Shown piece after piece: positions 37,347 through 47,998 of a stretch of 64,000 nucleotides of DNA (its first letter is position 1; each line of letters starts with the position of its first letter). Source of the stretch: Ustulina deusta. Lineage: Eukaryota; Ascomycota; Sordariomycetes; Xylariales; Xylariaceae. A model generated the notes under the pieces. The model worked only from the letters and a program-made list of their open reading frames with translations, searched no databases and was not told the DNA's origin. The stretch spans positions 992,001 through 1,056,000 of the forward strand of contig JAJNNX010000005.1 of NCBI GenBank assembly GCA_023159155.1. Direction: 5' to 3'. The position numbers were made by a program, and so were the translations under genes.

Positions 37347-40260
37347 TCGACCGCAAAAATATACCTGTTACCACGGCCAAGGCCATCGCTGCCCTTGCCT
37401 TTGCAGGCAACATCTTGCCATTTCCCGAGGCGAGTAGGAAGTTTTCAAAAAAGGGCATGCGCGATGGCCACAGCCTCGCCGACATAACGGAACTCCAACG
37501 CATTGCGGAGCGCTACATCCGCTGCCCCGAGCAACGGAATCAGTAAATTTATCCGAAGACCTCAGAGGCGGCCACCAGGGCACAGACTCGATTACCTAGT
37601 TGCGCCGTCTGTGTACACGCGCTAGGGAGTGTTCGCAGGCGTGAGAGAACCGTTGCAGACCCCGGAAGACGCAGGGATTGCCGATTCTAAGGGCAGCAGT
37701 AGTCGGTCGGCGAACGGGTGCAGCCATCACGGCGTTTACGCTGACTTGGCGTCCCCCATTCCAAGATCCAAAAAGCTAGAGCGCCAGATCGGCGAATTAG
37801 TGTGAGACTTCCGGCTTGCCGTCGATCTGCTTATTTTCCTTCCGGTGAGAAGTCTGGGACCGTGGAGACCCTTTGACCATGTGTTCATACACTTAGTTCC
37901 TTGCATCATGATCTAGGTAGGTACTGCAGTGCGCGTGTAACTTTGATCTACCTACACTAGTGTAGGTAGTGTACACTGGGGGAGCATTCATGCAAACCGC
38001 CGGGGACGTATGAGGAGATCCCAGCGCATTTACGAAAAAAACAGATTCACTGGGGAATCCTGGTGCTGCAGCAGCTGGGGACAGGGTAAGGGCCCTGCCG
38101 CTGATACCCTTGGAACGGCCATCCTGGAATACCTTCGGTCTAGAACCGAGTCGGAATCAGTTAGAATGGAGGTAGAAAAGGCTAGAAAAAGATTGAACGT
38201 CTCATACTTGATAAAGAAGGCTGCAGAGATTATGGTAGTGTGTGTACGGTCAGAAGTATCCTAAATTTGTGATGGAACCGATGAAACGAGTATACGTTGA
38301 AACCAAAATCATCTCCAGTCTCCGTTACAAGGAGATAAACAATCGCGAGTCTAAATACGTAGTGTAGTCACGGTCCATGGGAATACCCTACACTGGTTCT
38401 TTCAAGATGACACACCGGACAGTAAGGATACAAAATTCCAGCAGTGGCTCGAATCGAGCGGGCGGCTACACTATATTGGATCGCTGGGGAAGCAGGGTCT
38501 AGATAGCACGTCAACACTCACGAAATAGCATAGGTACATCAGCGAGTCGAATGGAACAACGGACGGGCGCTCGACATGTGATTGTTATCTCGAGAAGCGA
38601 ACTGGTAGCAAGGATGACCTAGTGTACACTAGTCGTGGTGTCCTCCTTCTTCTAGGCACCGGGCACGTCCATGGAGGTTTCCCAAAGGGGTCTCTTCCGG
38701 GCCTTGCTCTTCCAACGCCTGACGAAGCGCCCAAGCCTGATCCCATGGGTCACCCCGCGAGTCTGGGGAGCCTGGTGCTTGTTCGGTTGGCCAAAAGAGC
38801 CTTTCTGGAGGACGACCTCCGTGACGTGCTTTACAGTACAACTCGGTGAAAATCCTTGTTGAGGAGCGACAAGGCGAAAGTATGCCTATTTATCGACGGG
38901 TTGGACGAACGCGATGGGGACCATCACGAAGTTATCTCCATCTACCGCGTCTTACCTCAACTACAGAATGTCCGGGTGTGTGTCTCGAGCCCCTCGTGGA
39001 TCGTGTCGTGGATGCCTTTAATCAAACCCAAACCTGCTGCTCCGGGATTTACCATATCCCGATACCATGTTGTTCGTGGCCTCGGAATTCAGCGAGAACG
39101 AGGGCTTCGAGCTATCGCAGTTCCTCGAGGGCAGATACGCTGACACGTCGCTAGAGAACATCACAGAAAAGTCATCTGGTGTATTTCTTTGGGTGCGGCT
39201 GGTGGTCAAGTCTCTCCTTGCCGGCCGCAGCTACGATGATGTGATCGCTTCTCTGATTTGCAGAGGCGACTCCAATCTTCTGCCGCCCGGTCTTGAAAAA
39301 GCTCTACATTGCCATTCTGGAAAACCTCGACCCATTCTGGTATTTTGAGGACGCCTCGCAGTATTTCATACTATTGCGGGCCAGCGAGGAGCCTCCAGAA
39401 GCCTTAATATTCTCCTCTACTAATGAGGAGGACCCAAGCTTCGCAGCCACACTACCGAGGCGCCCTTTCTCTGATCAGGAAAAAAAAAAAAGCGACTTGA
39501 TACCCTTCGTCACGGCTTGAATAGCCGATACAAGGGTCTTCTCGAACTAGAGGCACAAAACAGAGTGCAATATCTGCATCGCTCCGCCAGAGGCTATATT
39601 AAGAGTCATGAGGTGACCGAACGGATACAAAGTGCTGCCGGGGAAGATTTTGACTCTGAACCTGTGCAGCCAATCTTGCCATGATGAAGAGATCTAGGAG
39701 ATGGCAATCACGATACGGTTATGCCTTGCAGTGGCCAAAGGCCGCCGCTAAGATTAAGCACGACACTTCACTCATGGTCCGCATCCTAGATTATCTGGAT
39801 CACCTTTGAGCGAGACCAAGTCGCCTCAACATCTCCATGTTTTCTACCGGCTTATACTAAACATAGGCAACTCAAACCCTTAGTTTGCTCACCAATCTAG
39901 GCCAAAGCCTCCTGGCTGCTGCAGTCCGCCTCGGAGCGGTGGACTAGGGTTGTTCTCACACGCGCCGGAGCCGGATGATAGACGAGAACCTCGATCACGA
40001 CGATATTGCCGAGTACCCTGTTGAAGAAGAGCACTCGAGGCCCGCCGGCCGTTCGGGATTTCAACGATTTATACAAAAGACGAAGCCCCCTGCGCTTCCT
40101 CACGAAGAGCGGGGAGTCATCGCGCTAGACCGTGTAGCGACGGGACGGGAGGAGCCAGAGCCGGGGGATCTGGACGGCGAAAACGACGGTGGCGTCTCCG
40201 AGAAACAAGCCCATGCGTCATATCTCACAAATGGCAATCGAGATCCCGAATCGCCATGAA
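37347..40260 (+). pseudogene. Degraded NACHT/STAND (fungal NLR-like) gene
   Basis: Pieces of one protein lie in the right order but in different frames, broken by stops and indels. N-terminal STAND-associated helix domain at about 37368-37546 (AALAFAGNILPFPEASRKF) with its coiled end near 37770 (IQKLERQIGEL). The region before the P-loop is at 38385-38529 (WFFQDDTPDSKDTKFQQWLE, followed by YIGSLGKQGLDS where GKxGSGKS is expected), so the Walker A lysine/serine is lost. Then SQRGLFRALLFQRL at about 38675, Walker B KVCLFIDGLDERDGDHHE near 38877, RVCVSSPSW, and a helical region ITEKSSGVFLWVRLVVKSLL near 39160. A frame change follows (KLYIAILENLDPFW), then a 12-A run at 39480-39491, then VQYLHRSARGYI near 39566. 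Fungal homologues act in heterokaryon incompatibility or immunity-like responses. No intact open frame exceeds about 100 codons. Confidence 0.8.
37948..37969. repeat. 22-bp perfect palindrome
   Basis: Half-site CTACCTACACT is followed directly by its reverse complement. It unites the TACCTA and TACACTA words that recur in the intergenic DNA of this window. It lies inside the decayed NACHT locus, so it may have been inserted or arisen after the gene died. Confidence 0.7.
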
Positions 40261-41322
40261 AGGACACACCGTTGGTGCTCTGTATGACATGATATAACCC
40301 ATGCACTCCAGACGGGAGGATCGTCTATTCTTACAGACTTAATCTTCCCGCTACCCGGTTTCATCTAGCGTAGAGGAGAGGAGAGCGGAAGCTATGGCCT
40401 TCTGCGGCAGAATCTCCTACTACGATTTTTATTCTGGGTATGTGCAGAGTGGTGGGAGTAGGTAGGTCCTGCATTGCCAGTTGCGGCGATGCGCAGATAC
40501 ACCAGACAGGCATCCGGAAAGGCTCTACTAGCACTGAGCCTCTCTCTCCTAATTATCTCCGTACGATTACACTCTTCGGGCAATAGGTATGTTTGTGTGC
40601 GATCCCGACTACACTATGCCATAGAAGATATGGAAGCATGCGTGAGACTAACCTACCTACCTATTAGACTGTCATATCGTATACTATTTCTCGAGGCTGA
40701 CTTATGTCTTGGACTAGATAGCAATCGTGGCTTCTATGTCTGTGCTTGAGTCCGTGCCTACTGTAGCGCTCGTTATGCGCATAGAGCATAGACGGTTCGG
40801 TAGTCGTCGAGTGCCATAGCAGAGAGGAGTGCCTCCATTAGGCCAGCGTGGATGGGACTCGAATCGCTTCTATATAAGTGGTTCGTGGTCTAGCTATATA
40901 GCATGACATCGTACGGTAATTAACAGCCATGACGTGGCATCTTACCACAACCCACGAACCCGCTCGACCTGGGCATAATTAGCGGACTAGGCTGCGTTCC
41001 CGCGGCACGATGGAGCTGTCAAGGGGCTTATTACAACGGTTATTTAGACCTTGGGGGATCGTGAACCCGATGGTGCCTACCTAATTATCGAGTCTTCGAA
41101 TAACCTGATGCTTGCGTTCGAGATTCCATGAAACCTGCATTTGTGATGATAATTGCCAGTCTTTGCTCGCTTCCAACGCGAATTAAAGGATGGTAGACAA
41201 CGATTAATAATACCAGATTTCGGACTCCTTGCACCATTCTATCTGCTATCATAAGACCGATGCTCCCTGCAGAGACTCCGTCCGTCGTATAAGGTTGTTC
41301 AGCAATGTCCTCGTCATCTTCT
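40261..41322. other. Intergenic stretch, no gene seen
   Basis: Lies between the NACHT relic (+) and the 3' end of the AflR-like regulator (-). The first part may be further decayed 3' sequence of the NACHT gene, but I see no family motif beyond about 40260. ACCTACCTACC words are near 40655. Confidence 0.4.
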
Positions 41323-42440
41323 CTACTTAGGTAATGCCGTGCTGCTGCCGCCCCAGTCGAGAGGACCGCCCAACGATTGTTCTCTGCCCTGTTTCGCACG
41401 TGGTTCCGCCTGCCTGGCGCTATCTAACGCCTCGAAGATTCTCTTCGCCCGTAGTTTAAGAATTCGCCTCATCGCGTCGGATTTAGCTTGACCTTGAACA
41501 TCAAAATCATCAACGCACAATGGACGGTACGATTCCAGGCCTGCCGACCCACATGGTTTGCCCATCACGTTCCGAAGAGAGCGATGTATGCGACGCGCTG
41601 ATAGACTTGAGGTCCCCGGGGACCCGGCTCATACGAAGTCGCTCGCCTTGTCTACAGTCTGCGCCGACTGGGCGGCCGTACGAGGTCGATTGGGGGTGGC
41701 GACATTGCCCGTGCGAGCGCCTGCTCGAACCTAGCTGTTTCCGCGAGAATCGCTGTGTAGCAGTCTGGTTGCTGATTGAGATATTCCCTTGATGAGGAGA
41801 TGAACCGGCATTTGTTGCAGCAGTGTGTCTGTCAGGTCTTATGTGAATTGAAGCTGAGAGCTGATGGTCCGGTATCCAAGTGCCAACCACCGAACGAAAT
41901 AGTGCATCGTTGTTGTTTTGTGGAAGAATCACATTTGATTGGCATTGGGTTGTTGGTGAGGGATGGTTAGACTCTCCCGTTCCCACATCAGTTACGCGAG
42001 AGTTGGCATGACTGATTCTCGGATCATCTGGTTGCTCGCAGCTGTTGAATCCCCCTGGGTTGTAGAGTCTGGCACCCATCAGTCAATGCGGGGATTTTAT
42101 GTAGATGTAGGCTATGATACTGACTATTGGGTGATAGTAACATGGCTCCCCTGCTCGTAGACTCATAGGCATCATACTCTCCATCGTTGCGATCATCTTC
42201 GCCATCATCGACGCTAGACGCTGCGTTGTCGCTAGTCTGTTTTCTAGGTCTGCCGATGCGTTTTATCGGACTGGAAACGCACTCGAGCTGTCTTCGTGTA
42301 CATCTTTTGCAGGGCTTGTCGCAACTACATCGGACTTTGATGCTCTGGCATTGATCACACGACCGGTGTAGTTTGACAACCTCATTTGAGCTCGTCGATG
42401 AGGGTACACGAATCCGGTTGATGGCGCATAATATGCTGCC
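41323..42440 (-). CDS. AflR-like Zn(II)2Cys6 regulator, exon structure unresolved, possibly broken
   Basis: The minus strand at 42374..42273 encodes a clear binuclear zinc cluster, KLHRSCDQCQSIKVRC continuing SCDKPCKRCTRRQLEC, spacing C-x2-C-x6-C-x5-C-x2-C-x6-C. A GRPRK AT-hook-like stretch follows at about 42265..42240 (PIKRIGRPRK). This arrangement is that of the AflR family. A likely first intron is 42124..42069 (GTCAGT..CAG). Further coding pieces are ETARFEQALARAMS near 41700 and a C-terminal segment (LCVDDFDVQGQAKSDAMRRI) ending at the stop at 41323; both suit the AflR regulatory domain. I could not find an in-frame start ATG upstream of the zinc cluster, nor a unique chain of introns joining all pieces. 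It may be intact with an upstream exon, or in decay like the neighbouring NACHT gene. Target genes are not apparent. Confidence 0.55.
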
Positions 42441-44441
42441 ATTAATATCACATCACAAATACAGCTACCTTATTAAAATTTAAAAGTCAGTTACCTGATC
42501 TAACTTCGTAATAGAGGAGGACTACATGTAACTCATGCGTGCCATGACAGGCAGTAAATGCACTCAAGCTTGCCAAGTTCGTATCGTCTACCCATCCAGT
42601 CGGTAAATGTAAATAAGAACATAAGGATGCTTACAAATCAACTCGCTAAGAATGAATCATTTATCTACTAGGCAATCAAAGGGATCAGAATGTAGTCAAC
42701 GATAATAGCGCTGTCGGGAATCGAAGCTAATACCTCCACATTATCATTTTGGCCCGGCTCTCTGTGCTGGGCGAGACTCGCTTAGTGTCAGTCTCAGATA
42801 CGAAAACTGACCTGGCTGGACCGAGCAGTGGCCGAGGCTGGATCTTGGGCTGGCTGAGCGATCAGCGATCAGCAGAACCATGTGATCATCGCGGTCTTTA
42901 GGAATGTGGTTGCACCGGACACCGTAGCTGATGGAGGGGGTACTGGAGGGGATTCCGGGAAGACTCTTACATAAAATGATCTCACCTTACATCATGTTTG
43001 TTACCTACCTTATGCAGCATATGGTGGGAGGGAGCAGTGCGCTGCTGTATTGTATACCTATTCTACATACATCGTAGGTGGTGTAAGAGCGTGTTGGAAA
43101 ATGCCATTCGACCGCCCGACCAGCAAGAACTTGAATAGGTAGTACTTACCATGACGCAATAATGCAACAATGTGGAGCGTCTTGCATCCCTTAGTGCTAA
43201 TGGTAGGGAACGCTAAGATTGGCCCCTGCAGCCTTGTAACCCACAACGACAGTATAGGGAGGTGGTCTTGTTTCTGATCTCCTAAATCTGGCTCGGATAA
43301 ACGAGAGCGATGAGACATGTTCAAGATGTAGATGGTTAAGGTAACTTTTTGCTATGCCTATAGTAACCGCACGCCGACACCGAAAAGCGGAAACAGATAC
43401 CTATCTTGATTCAGTACTGTAACTTAGCGTGTAGATAGGCTCTACTTTAGGGCACTGTCTTTGGTAGTGAACCTTGGAAGACTTCAGAGGACTTGTTGAG
43501 TTGTTACCTGTGGGGATGTGGGCTTAAATAGGGGTGCACGACATTACCTAGGTAACCCAAGACTTCATCTTATGTAAGAGGTTAGGCGGGCTATAAAGTA
43601 GGGCTTTCGATTGCACAGGAATTATGCCTGGCCACGCCAGTAGTAGGCAGCCTGCCAGGTCTAGTTATCAGAAGAGAGTGAAAGTCATTACCAGATGGGC
43701 AATGGCTGATGAGTTGGCCCCACACAGTCTCGGATCGCGGTACCCTGCTTATCTCCTATGTACGTATCTAGCCCATTACCTATCTACAGCCGTACCGGTA
43801 GCCCGCTGACTGATCTCTGAAAACGACAACTTAGGGTGGGATTTGGGGCACCTCAGCGAGCAGGGCCGTGTTAGCAGGATTATGGAGACATAGTGTACGC
43901 AGTAGGCAACGTAGAGGCCTTTCATAGGGAGATCCGTAGGCGATGAGGTACGGTAGGTAGGTAATAGGGAGTTACAGATGTCTCTCAATCATGCGTTGTA
44001 CAGTATACTGTAGATTTTGAACCCTTTGTAACCCGTTTTTTTTCTTTTTCTTCTTGATTTTCTCCCATCAACATCTATACAGTATCAACTTCTGTGAAAG
44101 TGGCTTTTCTTCTCTACAGACATTACTCGCTCGCTCTTTGTTTTTGGTTCACTTAGGCAGTCTAGTACCTCTTTTTTTTTCTTCCTCCCGTCTGGAATTC
44201 ATTTCAGCCATTGGCTCCGGGGGTGTATACCGCTACAGACGTACATGCGTCCAGACGTACCTCGTGCATACGGCACTATACTACTACTGCTTGAGTCTAC
44301 CTAGAATAGCTGTGCTCTGGCTTCCTCTGTATGTACTGACACGACCTATTGCGTCGAGGTACTGTGGATAGGCTCCAAGTCAGAGACGTCCCACCCTCGC
44401 CTGCACGGTGATGGTCATCGGGCCAAGTCGACGACCGCTGA
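42441..44441. other. Gene-free stretch, promoter side of sugar transporter
   Basis: Lies between two divergent genes. No ORF with family resemblance. From about 44,000 the plus strand becomes pyrimidine-rich (T and CT runs near 44038 and 44172), consistent with promoter and leader of the sugar transporter. An unidentified first exon of that gene probably lies in 44,050-44,440. Confidence 0.45.
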
Positions 44442-46907
44442 TTGCTTCTTCTTAGACAGCCAGGAACCCTCCCTCCACTCCTGTCCACATCCCCCCTTAA
44501 GCATCGATATAGTTGCGGGTGGGCGCTGCTGCTTAACAGCGCCATCTTTTTCAAAATTCCTCCCTCAACTCCCAACCGTCTGCCCTCCAACATCCCTCTC
44601 CGTACCCTCGCCTCGCGTTCGGATCACGGCCAGTCGACGTCATTGCTCGACGACCACCGGCATCGAAACTCCCACGAGCGTCACTCCGACGACTCTGCCG
44701 ACTTCGACTCTTGGACCGATACGGGCGACCTCGCCGAGCAGTTGGCAGATGAGGAGGATCCCCTGCGCAAGAGTCTTGCCGACACCTCCCTCCACGACGA
44801 TCTCATCTCGGGCGTCTTGAAGCGCCATCCCAAACACAGCAAACGCGTCCAGTTCAAACGTTCCGTCGACGAGCACAGCTACGAGCATCCCAGATCCAAC
44901 TCCGGCCTCATCGAAAAGGAGGCTATCCAGATTCCCGACATCCTTCCACGTCGCATATCCCGAGCAGAGCGTTGTATAGCCGCCATCATGCCGGGCACGG
45001 GGGTACACGGCTTCACGGGCAAGGCCCTCATGTATGTCCTATAGGAGCTAGAACATGTCGCGGAACGCATGACTGACTAGCTGCAGCTATTTTACAAGTA
45101 TCTTTGTTTCTCTAGGTGTGTTTCTTTTCGGATACGATCAGGGTGTTATGTCAGGCATCATCACGTACGTCTTCAGGTTCTACCACCCGATAACGCTTCA
45201 AAGCTAACCCAGCCAATCAGCGGCCCGTACTTCAGAGATTATTTCAACGATCCCTCCAGACCCGAAATCGGCACTATGGTTGCTATTCTAGAGATCGGGG
45301 CTTTTATTTCTTCTCTCGTCGTTGGAAGAGTGGGCGATATCATCGGTCGCCGCAAGACTATTCTGTATGGCTCAATGATATTCTTCGTCGGCGGAGCTCT
45401 GCAGACCTTTGCAACCGGTATGCCCATGATGATGCTCGGCAGAATCGTTGCTGGCCTCGGTGTCGGTTCACTGTCGACTATCGTGCCTGTCTATCAGTCC
45501 GAGATCTCACCTCCTCACAACCGAGGCAAACTTGCTTGTATTGAGTTTTCAGGCAACATTATTGGTTACGCTACATCAATATGGGTCGACTACTTTTGCG
45601 GTTACATAGAGAGCAACCTATCCTGGCGCATTCCTCTCCTTATGCAGTGTGTTATGGGTGCTCTTTTGGGCTTGGGAAGCTTGATAATCGTCGAGTCGCC
45701 GAGGTAAGCAACTCGTATTTGTTCTTTTCCATTTTTCCTCACATTAACTAGATAAAAGATGGCTCCTCGACAACGATCACGATGAAGAGGGAATTGTGGT
45801 CATAGCAAATCTTTACGGTGGAGGTGATATCCACAATGCCAAAGCAAGGGACGAATACCGTGAGATCAAGATGAACGTTCTGCTCCAGCGCATGGAAGGT
45901 GAGCGAACTTACGCAGAGATGTTCCGTCGCTACAAGACACGAGTCTTCATTGCTATGTCAGCACAAGCTCTCGCCCAGCTCAACGGTATTAACGTCATTT
46001 CTTATTACGCGCCTTACGTTTTCGAGTCCGCTGGTTGGGTTGGCCATGATGCTGTCAAGATGACAGGTATTAACGGCATCACCTATCTGCTTTCTACGAT
46101 CCCACCTTGGTACATAGTCGATCGATGGGGCCGTCGAGTCATCCTCCTGACTGGCGCGATTGCTATGGCTATATCGCTTTCGCTGGTCTCTTACTTCATT
46201 TATTTAGATGTGAAGTCTACGCCTACCTTGGTTGTTGTTTTTGTTATGATATACAACGCCGCTTTTGGATACTCATGGGGCCCAATTCCGTGGCTCTACC
46301 CACCTGAGATTCTTCCTCTCAGTATTCGATCCAAAGGAGCCAGTCTGTCAACTGCTTCCAATTGGGCGTTCAACTGGCTCGTGGGAGAAATGACTCCTAT
46401 TTTGCAAGAATGGATCAAGTGGCGGCTCTATTTGCTTCACGCCTTTTTCTGCGTGGTCAGTTTCGTCGTTGGTAAGTACCCTATGTTCACCGAAAGCTTC
46501 GTTAGCATATCCGCTGATGTGCGACAGTATACTTTGTATACCCCGAGACTTGTGGCGTAAGATTGGAAGATATGGACTCATTATTTGGAGATGCAAGCAC
46601 TGCTATCGGAACCCCTGGCATCCGATCCGAAACTGGCTCTCTCATCCGGGCTGGGTCTCCCGTACCCTCGCTCGATCTTCGAGGACGACCACTCGCGGCA
46701 GATGCAGCTATTCCCCCGTTAGATATTGACCCGCCGGCCGTCAATATCGTAGATGGCAAGCTTACACCACGACTACGATCCGAAAGTCGTAACTCACGAG
46801 GTCGCGTGGGCGAGTGGCTAAGTAGAATGGTCGGCCAAACTCGCGGCTCAAGTAGTAGCCCGGCAGATGGTGCTAGATATGCACCGTTAGACCAGCAAGA
46901 TGACTGA
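44442..46907 (+). CDS. MFS sugar transporter with long N- and C-terminal tails
   Basis: Visible exons: (start unresolved) 44442..45031, 45081..45164, 45221..45703, 45759..46471 and 46528..46907, encoding at least 749 aa. The reading frame at 44442 opens at a TTG after a stop and has no in-frame ATG before TM1, so a short upstream exon holding the start is expected. The roughly 195-residue N-terminal tail is acidic and Ser/His-rich. The core has sugar transporter (PF00083) signatures: FLFGYDQGVMSGI in TM1 (made by splicing), GDIIGRRK, VESPR-WLL, QLNGINVISYYAP, DRWGRR, PWLYPPEI and the ending VYPETCGVRLEDMD. About 110 residues follow as a Ser/Arg-rich tail. It probably imports a monosaccharide at the plasma membrane; the substrate is not predictable. 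The long tails could suggest a sensor role. Confidence 0.87.
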
Positions 46908-47998
46908 ATTACGTATACATATTTAGTTTCACACAACAAACAAAAGACGATAGAGTTTTCCTTTCTCCCCTATATAGATGGCGGCGGTGTCTCAGGACCA
47001 GCAAGGTTCTGATTTAGCTTTGATCTCGTGACGGATGGTTAAGAGTCTCGGGTGAGCACATCGACTCCGGAAGGCAACGTAATTACCAACTCAAATCACA
47101 TTCGGCGGGCGAGGTCTTGAATGACACAGAAGGATGTAACACACCCCTCACGAGGCAGGCTAATTGCTGAGGGTCACAGTCGTTTACAATTGCTTGTTGG
47201 ATACAGGGGTAATGGGAGAGCCAGTATTGATATGGGGTTCCGGGAGAAGTAATAGACCGGGTACCTAGGTACTCTATCGCTTCTCGACTCAAGGGTCATG
47301 TATAGGTACGGGGCTATAAGACTGAGGATGCACGTGTCTTGCAGTAGTTCATTCCCCAGATTATAAAACCAACAGGTATCTTTTTCTATGACTTATCGAG
47401 AAAGAGCTAGGTTTGACATCTTTGAGCTTGACAAAGAAAATCCCATATAGAATGTGACACCATGGTTGCACTTGGCCAAGTGGCCTTTGCCAAACGGGCC
47501 TCCGAACGCTTCCGGAAGCGAATATGCATCGACAAATACAATACTCACAAAATACATATAGGCCTCGGCCCTCTTATTATCACTTTATCATGATGGTTAT
47601 GTGGCCCCTTCTGCATGCAAAAACAGCAGATCCACTTTGCCTACCCATTAGGTAGTTGTACCTGGAAAGCAGTGTTCTAAATTAGGTTGTACTAATGTAC
47701 CCTCCACTTACCTTGGGAGACAGATAATCTCCAGCCAACAGCTCAGCAGCTGCTCTTGCTCCTATTTCATCATTCGACATCCGTCGACAGCCTGGATCAC
47801 TTCTACTTGTTGTTTTCTTTCTCGAGAAGAGATATTATGGTCAATCTACGATCTACCCCATATCCTTCACTCTTATTCCATTCGTACCACCCTCGTTATT
47901 TGTAACCTTTTTTTCTGTACGGCTTTCGCGAGACCTATACTAGATGGTCACCCGGTCGCCCATTTTCTAATTCCTCACACAACTGACAAAGAAACCGA
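46908..47998. other. Intergenic, promoter of PMT2
   Basis: A 1.1 kb gap between the sugar transporter and the mannosyltransferase, both plus strand. The last 250 bp are pyrimidine-rich (CTTCTACTTG, TTTTTTTCTG), as is common before highly transcribed fungal genes. ACCTAGGTAC words occur near 47262. No gene seen. Confidence 0.45.

Noticed and set aside
40835..40875. tRNA-like GATTCGAGTCC (minus strand)
   Set aside because: The T-stem arms do not pair and no cloverleaf can be drawn.
41510..42079. 190-codon minus-strand open frame
   Set aside because: It overlaps the AflR-like locus in another frame and has Ser/Arg-rich noise; the zinc cluster and C-terminal pieces lie in other frames joined by introns.
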